DNA of 64,000 nt from Chitinophaga sp. SYP-B3965 (lineage in GTDB: Bacteria > Bacteroidota > Bacteroidia > Chitinophagales > Chitinophagaceae), in contig NZ_WJFD01000002.1 of the NCBI RefSeq assembly GCF_009647655.1, positions 372,001-436,000 on the forward strand, given 5' to 3'. This document shows, one piece after another, positions 1-9,208 of this stretch. The notes below the pieces were generated by a model. The model did not search any database. It was not told the origin of the DNA and worked only from the letters and a program-made list of their open reading frames with translations. Both the position numbers and the translations under genes were made by a program. Each line of letters opens with the position of its first letter. Within the stretch, counting starts at the first letter, position 1.

Positions 1-342
1 AGCAGGAGAAGCATCTGACAGTGTGCCACCAAGGCCAAACTTAAGTATAGTGGCCACGATCATGGTAACAACTAAAGGAATGGATGCAAAACGGGTAAAT
101 AACCCGAAGATCAGTAACAATCCGCCTAAAAATTCAGATATGGAAGCCAGTAATCCCCAGAAAACAGGCCATGCGCTAATGCCTACAAATTTCATGGCAC
201 TGCCCACACCAGCCCACATTTGTTCTCCGGCTGCCAGCTTTTGCCATCCGAAAATAAAGAACAACACCCCGACACCAACACGAAGTATTAATAATCCCAG
301 TTCCTGGGTTTTTGAGCTTCCAATAGAGTTTGAATATGCCAT
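1..342 (-). CDS. DoxX family membrane protein (3' part outside window)
   Basis: The first 114 codons are present; the gene runs off the left edge in frame. The translation has hydrophobic segments at about residues 15-33, 56-78 and 84-103, and a GWQKLAAG block near residue 37 typical of DoxX/SURF4-like small membrane proteins. DoxX proteins are four-helix inner-membrane proteins of poorly defined role, sometimes linked to redox or sulfur metabolism. The ATG at 342 is chosen because the signature region follows directly and a -7-like TACCTTTG box lies 14 bases upstream. It is divergent from the metallo-hydrolase gene. Family call is fairly secure; function is not known. Confidence 0.75.
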   Translation of the reverse strand, partial: MAYSNSIGSSKTQELGLLILRVGVGVLFFIFGWQKLAAGEQMWAGVGSAMKFVGISAWPVFWGLLASISEFLGGLLLIFGLFTRFASIPLVVTMIVATILKFGLGGTLSDASPA

Positions 343-356
343 AGATTTAATTTATA

Positions 357-388
357 CAAAGGTAATAGCAGAGGTACCCTGTACTCAA
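357..388 (-). promoter_or_regulatory. Candidate Bacteroidota promoter for the DoxX gene
   Basis: On the minus strand a TTG (plus 386-388) is followed after 21 bases by TACCTTTG (plus 357-364), fitting the Bacteroidota TTTG / TAnnTTTG promoter pattern. The start codon is 14 bases further on. Inferred from sequence only. Confidence 0.45.
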
Positions 389-447
389 TGGATATTTTTT
401 CGTTTGAGTTGCACTATTTTAGTAATATCAAATAAACCCACAGCAGT

Positions 448-1239
448 ATGACAAATTATATCTGCACCACCTGCGGCGTGCAATATGAAGCAAACACAGC
501 GCCACCGCTCAACTGCCCTATTTGTGAGGACGACCGGCAATATGTAAACCCCGGTGGCCAAAGCTGGACAACCCTCAAAGAGGTTTCCAAACAGCACCGT
601 AATATCATAGAAAAGGTCTCGGAAGATCTCTACGCCATTTATACCGCGCCAAAATTCGCCATCGGGCAGAGAGCCTTCCTGGTAATAAGTCCCGGCGGGA
701 ATATATTATGGGACTGCGTTACTTTACTGGACCCGAGCACCATCGATATCATTGAAAAACTGGGAGGAATTAAAGCCATCGTACTTTCCCACCCCCATTA
801 TTTCAGCACTATCGTGGAATGGAGCGAAACTTTCCAGGCAGATATTTATATTCATGCAGAAGATGCCTCCTGGCTGGGCCGCAAAAATAATAAACTGCGT
901 TTATGGGAGGGCGATATGGAACCTTTATGGGATCAGATCAAGATCGTTCGCTGCGGAGGACATTTTCCCGGAGCCTGCATTTTACACTGGCCGGTAGGTG
1001 AAGGAACACTTTTGGTGGGAGATACCATCCAGGTATCCCCCAATTTAACAACCGTTTCTTTCATGTACAGTTATCCTAACAACATACCCCTGCCCAAAAA
1101 AGATATCCTGGCCATTGCATCTGCGGTTAAATTCCTGGAATACAATGTGATGCATGGGGCCTTTGGCCTCAGTATCCGGCAGGATGCCACTGCCGTGATG
1201 AAACGGTCCGTGCAACGGTATCTTAAGATCTATGAATAA
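448..1239 (+). CDS. Zinc-ribbon MBL-fold metallo-hydrolase
   Basis: 263 residues. The N-terminus carries a rubredoxin-like/zinc-ribbon module with C6-x2-C9 and C23-x2-C26. The rest is a metallo-beta-lactamase fold: H115 and H117 in SHPHYFS, H172 in CGGHFPG, D192 in LVGDT and H236 in MHGAFG can form metal site 1. The usual HxHxDH motif is incomplete: F119 and S120 replace the Asp-His that bind the second metal, so a mononuclear or altered site is likely. Substrate cannot be read from the sequence. The gene is single, divergent from DoxX, with about 190 bases before the SNF2 gene. Confidence 0.75.
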   Translation: MTNYICTTCGVQYEANTAPPLNCPICEDDRQYVNPGGQSWTTLKEVSKQHRNIIEKVSEDLYAIYTAPKFAIGQRAFLVISPGGNILWDCVTLLDPSTIDIIEKLGGIKAIVLSHPHYFSTIVEWSETFQADIYIHAEDASWLGRKNNKLRLWEGDMEPLWDQIKIVRCGGHFPGACILHWPVGEGTLLVGDTIQVSPNLTTVSFMYSYPNNIPLPKKDILAIASAVKFLEYNVMHGAFGLSIRQDATAVMKRSVQRYLKIYE

Positions 1240-1291
1240 CCGATACCCGCAAACAGCCCCCTTCAGCACGCGCTATGTGAAATTTTATGCT

Positions 1292-1299
1292 TACTTTTG
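1292..1299 (+). promoter_or_regulatory. Candidate -7 box upstream of the SNF2 gene
   Basis: TACTTTTG matches TAnnTTTG. No convincing -33 TTTG is placed 19-21 bases upstream, and the implied leader is about 125 bases, so this is only tentative. Confidence 0.25.
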
Positions 1300-1429
1300 T
1301 GGATTGCCTTTTTATGAGCCATTTAGAGGAAAATTTAGTTATCAGACAGACGAAATTGATACGAAGCAGCAAGGTCTTTTTGTTTTATAACCCGGGTTTA
1401 TTTTAAAGAAGGCAATAGCAAAGAAAAGC

Positions 1430-4400
1430 ATGTCGCTACCCCACTTATTAAAATATGTTTACAATAACGGAACCGATGAGGTGATCCGCCGGGGGAAACG
1501 CATCTTTGCCACAGGCGGCGTTGAATTGCTGGAAGGAGATCCTGTTCTCAAATCCGCCACCTTTCGTGTAAAAAGCGATACCCACGCCAATTACTATAAA
1601 GTTTCCATCAGCAAATACCATGAGCCCGCCACCATGAGTGTGCGGTGCCAGTGCCCTTATAATTTAGGAGATATCTGCCGCCACGAAGCGGCCGCCCTTT
1701 TCCAGTTACAGGAAATGCTGGACAGGAATCACTTTGAATCATACGAAACACAATACGATCAGCAACACACGCTGATCAAGATGAAATCCATCGATCTCAA
1801 AACCCTCAAACTGCTTACCTCCAGCTCCATGATGCAGGATGCGGAAACTATTCTCCGCAAAACGCATTCCGTGATCAAATCTGCCAAAGATGAAAAAGTA
1901 GAGGCAGAGCTGAAGTTTGAAGGCAAAAAATATCCGCTCATCCTGCAACGTAACGAAGAACGGAACTTCGATACCCATTGCACCTGCGATGAACATGAAC
2001 ATCCCATCTGCGTACATAAATTATCCCTGTTCCTGCAATTGCTGCATGCACACGGACCATTTTATTTTGACACCCTCCGCAACTGGGATAAAGAAAAGAA
2101 TAAACTCCTTTCCTCTTACGGGTATAGCTTAACAGATGATCTGAAAGGAAAATTTGCGTTCTCTTACCTCAACGGCAAACCATTTTTGCGCGTACTGGAC
2201 CCCAGTATCAAAAAAGTAGAAGCCCCGGTAGCAGCAGCAAAAGCAGAACCCGTAGAAGAAGAAACCATCACGGTAACACGCAGGCTGGGCGTTATGCTCA
2301 ACGCCAACGATAAACTGTTCCCTTACTTCCAGGCAGAACTCATCAACGGAGATGCCAATGAAGAAGAAACAGAATTCGTGTCCCTCGTTACCCGGTTGGA
2401 CCTCAGCAAATACGTAGACTTCTATCAATATAAAGAACGGGACCGGGAACTGATCACGCCTGTACGTAAAGTACAACATGCTGAGATCAGCAAATTCCTC
2501 AACAAGAACTCACCTTTCGCGGGGATCTGGGAAAACATCATGCATGAAAATGAAGATGGCCTACCCATGGAAACCATGGAACTGATCGTGGAATACCTGC
2601 ATCCCAAACTGGTAAAATTGTTCCCGCTGCTTATAGAACACCGCCTGGTATTCTTGTTAAGAGAAGGGCAGCCCTTTAAGAGCAAGAACCTGCAGGCCCT
2701 GATGGTAGCAGAGGAACCACTGGAACCTTACTTCAAAGCAGACCCCGTAGATGGCCATGTGGAAGTAACTGCCTGGGTGGATATTGAAGGAGAACCTGTG
2801 AACGTGTCTGCCAATCAGTGGGCCAGCCCTATGCTGTTCCTGTATAACGGCACCATCTTTCATTTCAAACGCCCGCAGGATAGTATCAGCATCATGCGTT
2901 ATCAGCAGATGAATGCATTACGTGTTCCATCTGCAGAATGGCAGGATTTCCTGAAAGATGTGATGCTGCCGCTCGGCAAAAATTACGCCGTACAATTTGA
3001 TTCCGCCTTGCTCGCAGAAGTGGACGACATTGTTCCGGAAACACGTGTATACCTCAAAGAAATGGGAGAAACATTCGTGATCCAGCCAGGTTTTGCCTAT
3101 GCTGGTCATGAAGTGGAATGGAATGAGGAAACCCGCATCACCGTACAGGAAGCCAACAAAGTACTCGTCATTCACCGTAACAAGGAAGTGGAGAATGCTT
3201 TTGTAGCCAAGCTCCGTACCCTGCATACCAACTTTACTCATCTCAATAACTATAACTACTTTTTCCTGCGCTCCAAAGAAGCGCTGAAGAACAACTGGTT
3301 CTTCCTCTTCTTTGATGCCCTGAAAGAAATGGATGTGCGCGTATTCGGTTTCGAACAACTGCGCAACTTCCGTTTCAATCCGCAGAAACCCGTTACCAAC
3401 CTGCAGATCAGCTCTGGCATCGATTGGTTTGATGCACAGGTGGAAGTATTATATGGAGATCAGAAAGTAGGCATCCGCGATATCAAAAGAGCATTGGCCA
3501 ACAAGCAGAATTATGTGCAGCTGGCTGATGGCACCCTGGGTTTATTGCCGGAAGAATGGTTGAAAAAATATTCCCTGCTCTTTAAGATAGGGGAAGAAAA
3601 AGATAAAGGCGCCGGCCTGAAGTTGAGTAAATACAACTTCTCCGTGATCGATGAATTGTATGAGTTCATTGATGACGATGCCATCCTCGCAGAACTCGAT
3701 GAAAAACGCCGCAAACTCTTGCAGTTCGATGAGATCCGTACAGTACCATTACCCAAGAATGTAAATGCTAATCTGCGTCCTTACCAGGAAAGCGGCTTCC
3801 AGTGGCTCAATTACCTGGATGAAGTGAAATGGGGAGGTATCCTGGCAGATGACATGGGTCTTGGTAAAACCGTACAGGCACTCACGTTCATTCAACACTA
3901 CAAGAATGAGAATGGGGCAGCCATGATGCTGGTTGTTTGTCCTACCACGCTGATCTATAACTGGGAGAATGAGATCAAGAAATTCACCCCCGGTATCACT
4001 TACCACATTCATCATGGCCCCGCCCGGATCCGTGCTGCAGAAGAGTTACAGGCCTTTGATGTGATCATTACCACTTACGGAACATTAAGGAGCGATATTC
4101 AATTGCTGATGAAGATCCAGTTCGATTATGTAGTACTGGATGAATCACAAGCCATCAAGAATCCGCAATCCAAAGTTACCAAAGCAGCACAGTTGCTCAA
4201 CACCCGCAACCGTATTGCCCTGAGTGGTACACCCATGCAGAATAATACCTTTGATATATACGCACAGATGAACTTCCTGAACCCGGGCATGCTGGGCAGT
4301 GTGGACTTCTTCAGAAATGAATTTGCCACCCCCATCGATAAGTTCCAGGACGAAGAAAGGAAAGCCCACCTGAAAAAACTCATCTATCCGTTTATCCTCC

Positions 4401-5161
4401 GCCGCACGAAAGAGCAGGTGGCCAAAGACTTACCGGATAAGATAGAAACCGTGATCTTCTGTGAAATGGATCCCGAGCAAAGGCATATTTACGATGCTTA
4501 CCGGAACACCTACCGCTCCAAGATCCTGGGTGTGATAGAAGATCAGGGCATGGAACGTAGCCAGCTCACCATCCTGCAAGGTTTGATGAAACTGCGCCAG
4601 ATCTGTGACTCACCCGCCATCCTCAACGAAACAGAAAAGTATCCCAACCACTCCGTGAAGCTGCATGAGCTGACCCGTGAGATCGCGGAAAACAGCGGGC
4701 ACCACAAAGTATTGGTGTTTAGCCAGTTCCTGGGTATGCTGGGCCTGATCCGGGAAAGGATGACACACATGAAAATACCATATGAGTATTTTGATGGCAG
4801 CACCTCTACCATGGATAGGGAAAAGGCCATTCAGAATTTCCAGAATAATGATGACTGCAGGGTATTCCTCATCTCTCTGAAAGCAGGTGGTGTGGGTCTT
4901 AACCTTACCGCTGCGGATTACGTGTACATTGTTGACCCATGGTGGAACCCCGCCGTAGAACAACAAGCCATTGACCGGACGCACCGGATCGGCCAGACGA
5001 AGAACATCTTCGCTTACCGCATGATCTGTAAAGACACTGTGGAAGAAAAAATACTGGAATTGCAGGAGCGTAAAAAGTCCCTCGTGAAAGATATCATCGC
5101 AGATGATAACGGCTTTATCAAAAAGCTGTCTAAAGAAGATGTACTGTACCTGTTTAGTTAG
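1430..5161 (+). CDS. SNF2-family DEAD-like helicase with two SWIM zinc fingers
   Basis: 1243 residues. Two SWIM-type CxC...CxH zinc fingers lie in the N-terminal part: C73/C75/C83/H85 and C184/C186/C194/H196. The C-terminal third is a Swi2/Snf2 ATPase: Walker A DDMGLGKT with K813, a DESQ Walker B at 904-907 (instead of DEAH), LSGTPMQNN motif III, then the helicase-C lobe with LKAGGVGLNL and the DRTHRIGQ arginine-finger motif at about 1182-1189. Such proteins are ATP-dependent DNA or nucleoprotein translocases; the bacterial role is uncertain. It ends 8 bases before the S41 peptidase gene, so the two are probably co-transcribed. The large central part (about 250-770) has no motif I recognise. 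Confidence 0.93.
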   Translation: MSLPHLLKYVYNNGTDEVIRRGKRIFATGGVELLEGDPVLKSATFRVKSDTHANYYKVSISKYHEPATMSVRCQCPYNLGDICRHEAAALFQLQEMLDRNHFESYETQYDQQHTLIKMKSIDLKTLKLLTSSSMMQDAETILRKTHSVIKSAKDEKVEAELKFEGKKYPLILQRNEERNFDTHCTCDEHEHPICVHKLSLFLQLLHAHGPFYFDTLRNWDKEKNKLLSSYGYSLTDDLKGKFAFSYLNGKPFLRVLDPSIKKVEAPVAAAKAEPVEEETITVTRRLGVMLNANDKLFPYFQAELINGDANEEETEFVSLVTRLDLSKYVDFYQYKERDRELITPVRKVQHAEISKFLNKNSPFAGIWENIMHENEDGLPMETMELIVEYLHPKLVKLFPLLIEHRLVFLLREGQPFKSKNLQALMVAEEPLEPYFKADPVDGHVEVTAWVDIEGEPVNVSANQWASPMLFLYNGTIFHFKRPQDSISIMRYQQMNALRVPSAEWQDFLKDVMLPLGKNYAVQFDSALLAEVDDIVPETRVYLKEMGETFVIQPGFAYAGHEVEWNEETRITVQEANKVLVIHRNKEVENAFVAKLRTLHTNFTHLNNYNYFFLRSKEALKNNWFFLFFDALKEMDVRVFGFEQLRNFRFNPQKPVTNLQISSGIDWFDAQVEVLYGDQKVGIRDIKRALANKQNYVQLADGTLGLLPEEWLKKYSLLFKIGEEKDKGAGLKLSKYNFSVIDELYEFIDDDAILAELDEKRRKLLQFDEIRTVPLPKNVNANLRPYQESGFQWLNYLDEVKWGGILADDMGLGKTVQALTFIQHYKNENGAAMMLVVCPTTLIYNWENEIKKFTPGITYHIHHGPARIRAAEELQAFDVIITTYGTLRSDIQLLMKIQFDYVVLDESQAIKNPQSKVTKAAQLLNTRNRIALSGTPMQNNTFDIYAQMNFLNPGMLGSVDFFRNEFATPIDKFQDEERKAHLKKLIYPFILRRTKEQVAKDLPDKIETVIFCEMDPEQRHIYDAYRNTYRSKILGVIEDQGMERSQLTILQGLMKLRQICDSPAILNETEKYPNHSVKLHELTREIAENSGHHKVLVFSQFLGMLGLIRERMTHMKIPYEYFDGSTSTMDREKAIQNFQNNDDCRVFLISLKAGGVGLNLTAADYVYIVDPWWNPAVEQQAIDRTHRIGQTKNIFAYRMICKDTVEEKILELQERKKSLVKDIIADDNGFIKKLSKEDVLYLFS

Positions 5162-5169
5162 CATAAAAC

Positions 5170-6891
5170 ATGAAAAAGATCCTGTTCGTATTACTGCTGG
5201 TGCTCGCCAATATGCAGTTGAAAGCCCAATCGGATAACCTATACTATTACATCAAGATCTGGGGGTTTCTCAAATACTATCATCCTTCCATAGCCCGTGG
5301 AGGTTTCGACGTAGATTCCTTTTTTGTGAAACGCCTGCCGGGAGCGGCAGCCACAAAGGATAACGCCGCATTTAATAAAGAGATGAAGGAGATGATCACT
5401 TCCTTAGGAACCGTACCTCCCGGAAACATAAAACAGGACATGCTGTTTAAACCGTTTACCCGTAACCTGGATAACGGCTGGCTGCAAAAAGCACCGCTGG
5501 ACAAAGAATTACAGCAATCGCTCAGATACATTGAGGAGAACCGTTTTCAGGGTTCCCAACACAGATACATATTCAGTGATTACGGCGGGGATACGGACGA
5601 ACCCATTTTCTCAAATATTTCATATCCCATGCCGAACTACCAGTTATTGGCGCTTGCACGTTTCTGGAACATTATTCAATATGTATTCCCTTATAAATAC
5701 CTGATCTCCCAAAACTGGGATGATGTATTGCGGAAAAGGATTCCCGGTATCCGGGACGCTGCCACACAGGTGGATTACGAGAAGGAACTGATCCAGCTCA
5801 TAGCTGCCGTAGATGATTCCCATGCCAGCAACTTTCAGATTAAAAGAGGGATCCCTGTATTTGGTGAATACTTTCCGGGATTTGCTTACCGGTTTATAAA
5901 AGACAGCATCGTTGTTACTTCCGTATTTGCAGATTCGGTAAATGATATTCGCAAAGGAGATGTGATCGTACAGATAAATAACATGTCTGTTGCAGCAGCC
6001 TGCAAACAAAAGGAAGGCTTCATGCCCGCATCCAATATGGCCAGGAAGAAACTGTTGTATAGTAATCCATTATATAGCCTTCCTTTCCGGGGAAAAGACT
6101 CCATCTGCGAAATAAAAATATGGAGGAAGGGAACGGTGTTAAAGAAACGGATAGCCCTGATAAAAATAAACCAGTCATTCAGAGAGAAAGTAAAGCCGGC
6201 GCTGGAACAATATTATAAAGAAACGGGCAGCGCTCCCAGCGATTATGTATTTAAGAGTGCCGCAAAAGGAATAGGCATGATCGCAGCCATGAGCATTTCA
6301 AAATTATATGAGGCGGATAACACCGAAACGAAAGTAGATTCCGTTTTGAAAATGGTGCGCGAACATGAACAAGGCCTGATCATAGACCTGCGGCAATATT
6401 GCCTGCAAAACGTGATCTTCAATAAGGTGCTGCCAGCCCTGGGTTACAAACCTAAATGGTTTGCAGATTATTATTCCCCCAATATCAAATACCCTGGAAC
6501 GCTGATCAATACACATGTAAAGAACAGGATGGCCACATTTTCCAGATTGGCAGACCCCACTAACAAAGAGCCATACAAAGGAAAGATCGTATTACTGGTA
6601 AATGAAAAGAGCCAAAGTCAGTCGGAATGGGTGACCATGATCCTGCAGGCAGCCATGAAAGTGACCGTAATGGGTTCACAAACAGCTGGCGCAGATGGGG
6701 ATATATTCCATTTTCAACTACCCGGTGATTACCAGGGGACCTTGACCGGCCGCCGTGTCTCTTACCCGGATGGCACAGAATCCCAGCGCAGCGGTGTAAA
6801 GATAGACATCATACAATACCCTACCACAGCAGGTTTAACCGCAGGCAGGGATGAACTGATGGAAAAAGCAATAGAGTTTATTAAGAAATAA
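5170..6891 (+). CDS. Exported S41 family peptidase with PDZ-like region
   Basis: 573 residues. A signal peptide of about 19 residues ends LKAQS, so the protein is probably periplasmic. The middle (about 225-320) resembles a PDZ domain (IRKGDVIVQINN block). The C-terminal part has tail-specific-protease features: VLLVNEKSQSQSEW at about 474-487, which holds the expected nucleophile serine block, then GSQTAGADGD. The Lys of the CtpA-type Ser-Lys dyad is not evident in the usual place, as in many Bacteroidota S41 proteins of the Tricorn-like type. It follows the SNF2 gene by 8 bases and its last 11 bases overlap the convergent response-regulator gene. Confidence 0.88.
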   Translation: MKKILFVLLLVLANMQLKAQSDNLYYYIKIWGFLKYYHPSIARGGFDVDSFFVKRLPGAAATKDNAAFNKEMKEMITSLGTVPPGNIKQDMLFKPFTRNLDNGWLQKAPLDKELQQSLRYIEENRFQGSQHRYIFSDYGGDTDEPIFSNISYPMPNYQLLALARFWNIIQYVFPYKYLISQNWDDVLRKRIPGIRDAATQVDYEKELIQLIAAVDDSHASNFQIKRGIPVFGEYFPGFAYRFIKDSIVVTSVFADSVNDIRKGDVIVQINNMSVAAACKQKEGFMPASNMARKKLLYSNPLYSLPFRGKDSICEIKIWRKGTVLKKRIALIKINQSFREKVKPALEQYYKETGSAPSDYVFKSAAKGIGMIAAMSISKLYEADNTETKVDSVLKMVREHEQGLIIDLRQYCLQNVIFNKVLPALGYKPKWFADYYSPNIKYPGTLINTHVKNRMATFSRLADPTNKEPYKGKIVLLVNEKSQSQSEWVTMILQAAMKVTVMGSQTAGADGDIFHFQLPGDYQGTLTGRRVSYPDGTESQRSGVKIDIIQYPTTAGLTAGRDELMEKAIEFIKK

Positions 6892-7570
6892 GTTTATACC
6901 CGATGCCCCGGATATTCACGATCTGTATCCGTGGATCTTCTTTCAGGTAGCGCCGCAGTTTGGTAATGAACACATCCATGCTGCGCGCATTGAAAAAGTT
7001 ATCATCCCCCCATATATCCAGCAGGATAGACTTTCGCTCCATCACCTGGTTGCGGTGTTTGCATAATCGCCATAATACTTCTGCCTCCCGGTGAGAAAGG
7101 AACTCCGTATTATTATTCCGCGAAAGCGTTTGTTTGGTATAATTGAAAGCATACTGGCCAATGATCACGGTATCCTCTCCTTGCTCCTGCTGCGCTGGCG
7201 TAGGCTGAAAACGATTGAGGAGAGACTTGATCCGTACGATCAGCTCATCCATGCTGAAAGGTTTTTTCAGGTAATCATTGCCGCCCAGCTCAAACCCTTT
7301 TACTACATCAATCGTCTGCGATTTGGCAGAAAGGAAAATGATCGGCGTTTGTTTATCTGATTTCCGGATCTCCGCAGTGAGCGAAAAGCCGTCCATATTC
7401 GGCATCATAATATCCAGCACAATAACATCCGGTTTGTGCTGCCGGTACAAACGCAGGCCCTCGTTACCATCATTGGCAATGAACATACGGAATCCCCGTA
7501 TCTCCAGGCTGTCTTTCACGATCTGTGCCAGCTGCCATTCATCTTCTATCAACAATACGCTTGCGTTCAT
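6881..7570 (-). CDS. OmpR-family response regulator
   Basis: 229 residues: receiver domain with acidic pocket E9/D10, phospho-acceptor D53 in VLDIMMPNMDG, and FLSAKSQ with the conserved lysine near 103, then an OmpR/PhoB winged helix ending in RGIGYKL. It lies 6 bases downstream of its cognate histidine kinase in the same transcript. Context next to GLPGLI and beta-barrel genes suggests it controls them; phased TTAAC repeats in the divergent promoter are a candidate binding site. The 3' end overlaps the S41 gene tail by 11 bases. Confidence 0.95.
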   Translation of the reverse strand: MNASVLLIEDEWQLAQIVKDSLEIRGFRMFIANDGNEGLRLYRQHKPDVIVLDIMMPNMDGFSLTAEIRKSDKQTPIIFLSAKSQTIDVVKGFELGGNDYLKKPFSMDELIVRIKSLLNRFQPTPAQQEQGEDTVIIGQYAFNYTKQTLSRNNNTEFLSHREAEVLWRLCKHRNQVMERKSILLDIWGDDNFFNARSMDVFITKLRRYLKEDPRIQIVNIRGIGYKLIS

Positions 7571-7576
7571 GGTATC

Positions 7577-9079
7577 TTAAATTTCGGGAATTTCCAGCTG
7601 GAACTCGCTTCCTTTATCCGGTTCACTTTTCACGCGGATAAAACCGCCGTGTTTTTCCACGATCTTTTTTACATAGCTAAGGCCAAGCCCAAAGCCCTTT
7701 ACATTATGCAGGTTGCCCGTAGGTACCCGGAAGAATTTCTCAAAAATATTATCCTGGTAAGCATGCGGAATACCAATGCCATTATCCTTTACAACGATCT
7801 TCAGCTTATCCTGCTGGCGGCTTACCTGTATCGTGATCTCTGCCGGTTCGCCGGAATACTTGATGGCATTATCCACCAGGTTATTAAGGGCATTGGAAAG
7901 ATGTGTTTTATCCACTTTCACCATAGCATCCGAAAGGATGGTATACGTGAAATCCACTTTCTTATTGGCTTTCAGGCGATGATTCGTGATGATGTGACTG
8001 ATCAGTTCATTGAGGTCCGTATCCTCCCTGTATAATTCAAAATCGTCTTTTTCTTCTGTGGCAATATGCAGTACTTTCTCTACGAGATCGCTCAGGCGTT
8101 GCAGCTCCTGCCGGGAAATGCTTAAGTACGTTTGTGTTTTTTGCTGATCATTCAGTGCATTGAAGTTCTGCATAGCCTCCACCGCTGCGGATACTGTAGC
8201 GATAGGTGTTTTCAGCTCATGCGTCATATTGTTGATGAAGTCGTTCTTTACTTCAGATAATTTTTTCTGTTTGAGGATGGTGCGAAGCATGTAAAGAAAA
8301 CAAAGCACCGTTAACAGCAAAAGGAGCACTGTACTCAAAAGCGGGCCCATCATTTGCCCCAGGATCCTTTGCACCGGGTTATCAAAAGAAGCCTGCACAA
8401 GGATGTCGCTGAAAGGATTGAAGGATACCTTGGCCGTTTGCAGCAGATCGATCGGCTCAGTTAGAAGAAGGATCGTATCCTTCCGGAAGGTATCTTCTTT
8501 TATACGGAAGGTATCCAGTTTATAATCTACCGAAATTCCCCGGCTCAGCAATTCCTGCCGGTAAACGGAATCGATCTTTTTAAAAGAGAACCTTTCATTG
8601 TAGAATTTGTTCAGGATCAGCATATCAGAGATCTGCCGGGAAAGGGAATCTGCATAGAGCCGGTATGCAGTATCCCTGTTTGAGAATTGGATGTTCAGTG
8701 TTCTGTTAGTAGCATGCACCACCCGCTGAAAATTTCTGGGAACAACAGTATCATCAATGGAATGAGTTTCCATGATAACCGTAGAGGCCCCGGCAGGCAT
8801 GATGTTCCTAATAGCCGTATCCTTTATAAAAACGGCCGGTTTGCCCCTCATAGAAAAACCAGCATGGCCACCCTGCCCCGGCATCCGGCGCCCGATAAAT
8901 CTCCCGGCATCTATGAACTGCTTATTGTACACTGCCACACGCAGTGCGTCATTGATATCCTTGTTAAACTCTTCCAGCCGTAAACGATAAGAGTTATACA
9001 ACCAGTAAGCCTGGAAAGCAAAAATGCCCAGGATACAGGTACTCATCAGGATCAATATGTTGCGGATTCTGTTTCGCAT
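7577..9079 (-). CDS. Membrane sensor histidine kinase
   Basis: 500 residues. A transmembrane segment at about 8-25, a periplasmic sensor region of about 215 residues with no recognised fold, a second membrane segment at about 243-265, then HisKA with phospho-acceptor H287 (THELKTPIA) and HATPase_c with an N box (LNNLVDNAIKYSG), GIGIP and GLGLSYVKKI. It autophosphorylates and should pass phosphate to the response regulator 6 bases downstream. It is divergent from the GLPGLI gene with 129 bases between them. The periplasmic part is Met/Gly/Phe-rich near residues 62-80 (GRRMPGQGGHAGFSMRG). Confidence 0.95.
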   Translation of the reverse strand: MRNRIRNILILMSTCILGIFAFQAYWLYNSYRLRLEEFNKDINDALRVAVYNKQFIDAGRFIGRRMPGQGGHAGFSMRGKPAVFIKDTAIRNIMPAGASTVIMETHSIDDTVVPRNFQRVVHATNRTLNIQFSNRDTAYRLYADSLSRQISDMLILNKFYNERFSFKKIDSVYRQELLSRGISVDYKLDTFRIKEDTFRKDTILLLTEPIDLLQTAKVSFNPFSDILVQASFDNPVQRILGQMMGPLLSTVLLLLLTVLCFLYMLRTILKQKKLSEVKNDFINNMTHELKTPIATVSAAVEAMQNFNALNDQQKTQTYLSISRQELQRLSDLVEKVLHIATEEKDDFELYREDTDLNELISHIITNHRLKANKKVDFTYTILSDAMVKVDKTHLSNALNNLVDNAIKYSGEPAEITIQVSRQQDKLKIVVKDNGIGIPHAYQDNIFEKFFRVPTGNLHNVKGFGLGLSYVKKIVEKHGGFIRVKSEPDKGSEFQLEIPEI

Positions 9080-9120
9080 GAAATGTAAATCTATCCAATC
9101 CTTATCATCTGCAAGAAGGG

Positions 9121-9156
9121 CTTAACACTAATTAACATTAAATAAGACTGCTTAAC
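9121..9156. promoter_or_regulatory. Phased TTAAC repeats, candidate response-regulator site
   Basis: TTAAC occurs at 9122, 9132 and 9152, and a related TTAAA at 9138, within the region shared by the divergent kinase and GLPGLI genes. Spacings of 10 and 20 bases place the repeats on one helix face, as in OmpR/PhoB-type direct-repeat operators. CTTAAC is repeated exactly 30 bases apart (9121 and 9151). Binding is inferred, not shown. Confidence 0.45.
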
Positions 9157-9208
9157 CCTCCCGCTGCTGCGTATCCTGCAATTTTACACAACAAAAAACA
9201 GCGTATAT

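Noticed and set aside
23..451. 142-codon plus-strand frame at the left edge
   Set aside because: It is antisense to the DoxX gene, which has clear membrane segments and a family motif.
7436..8035. 199-codon open frame on the plus strand, opposite the kinase gene
   Set aside because: It lies antisense within intact two-component genes and its translation has no recognisable features; it is a shadow of the kinase coding strand.
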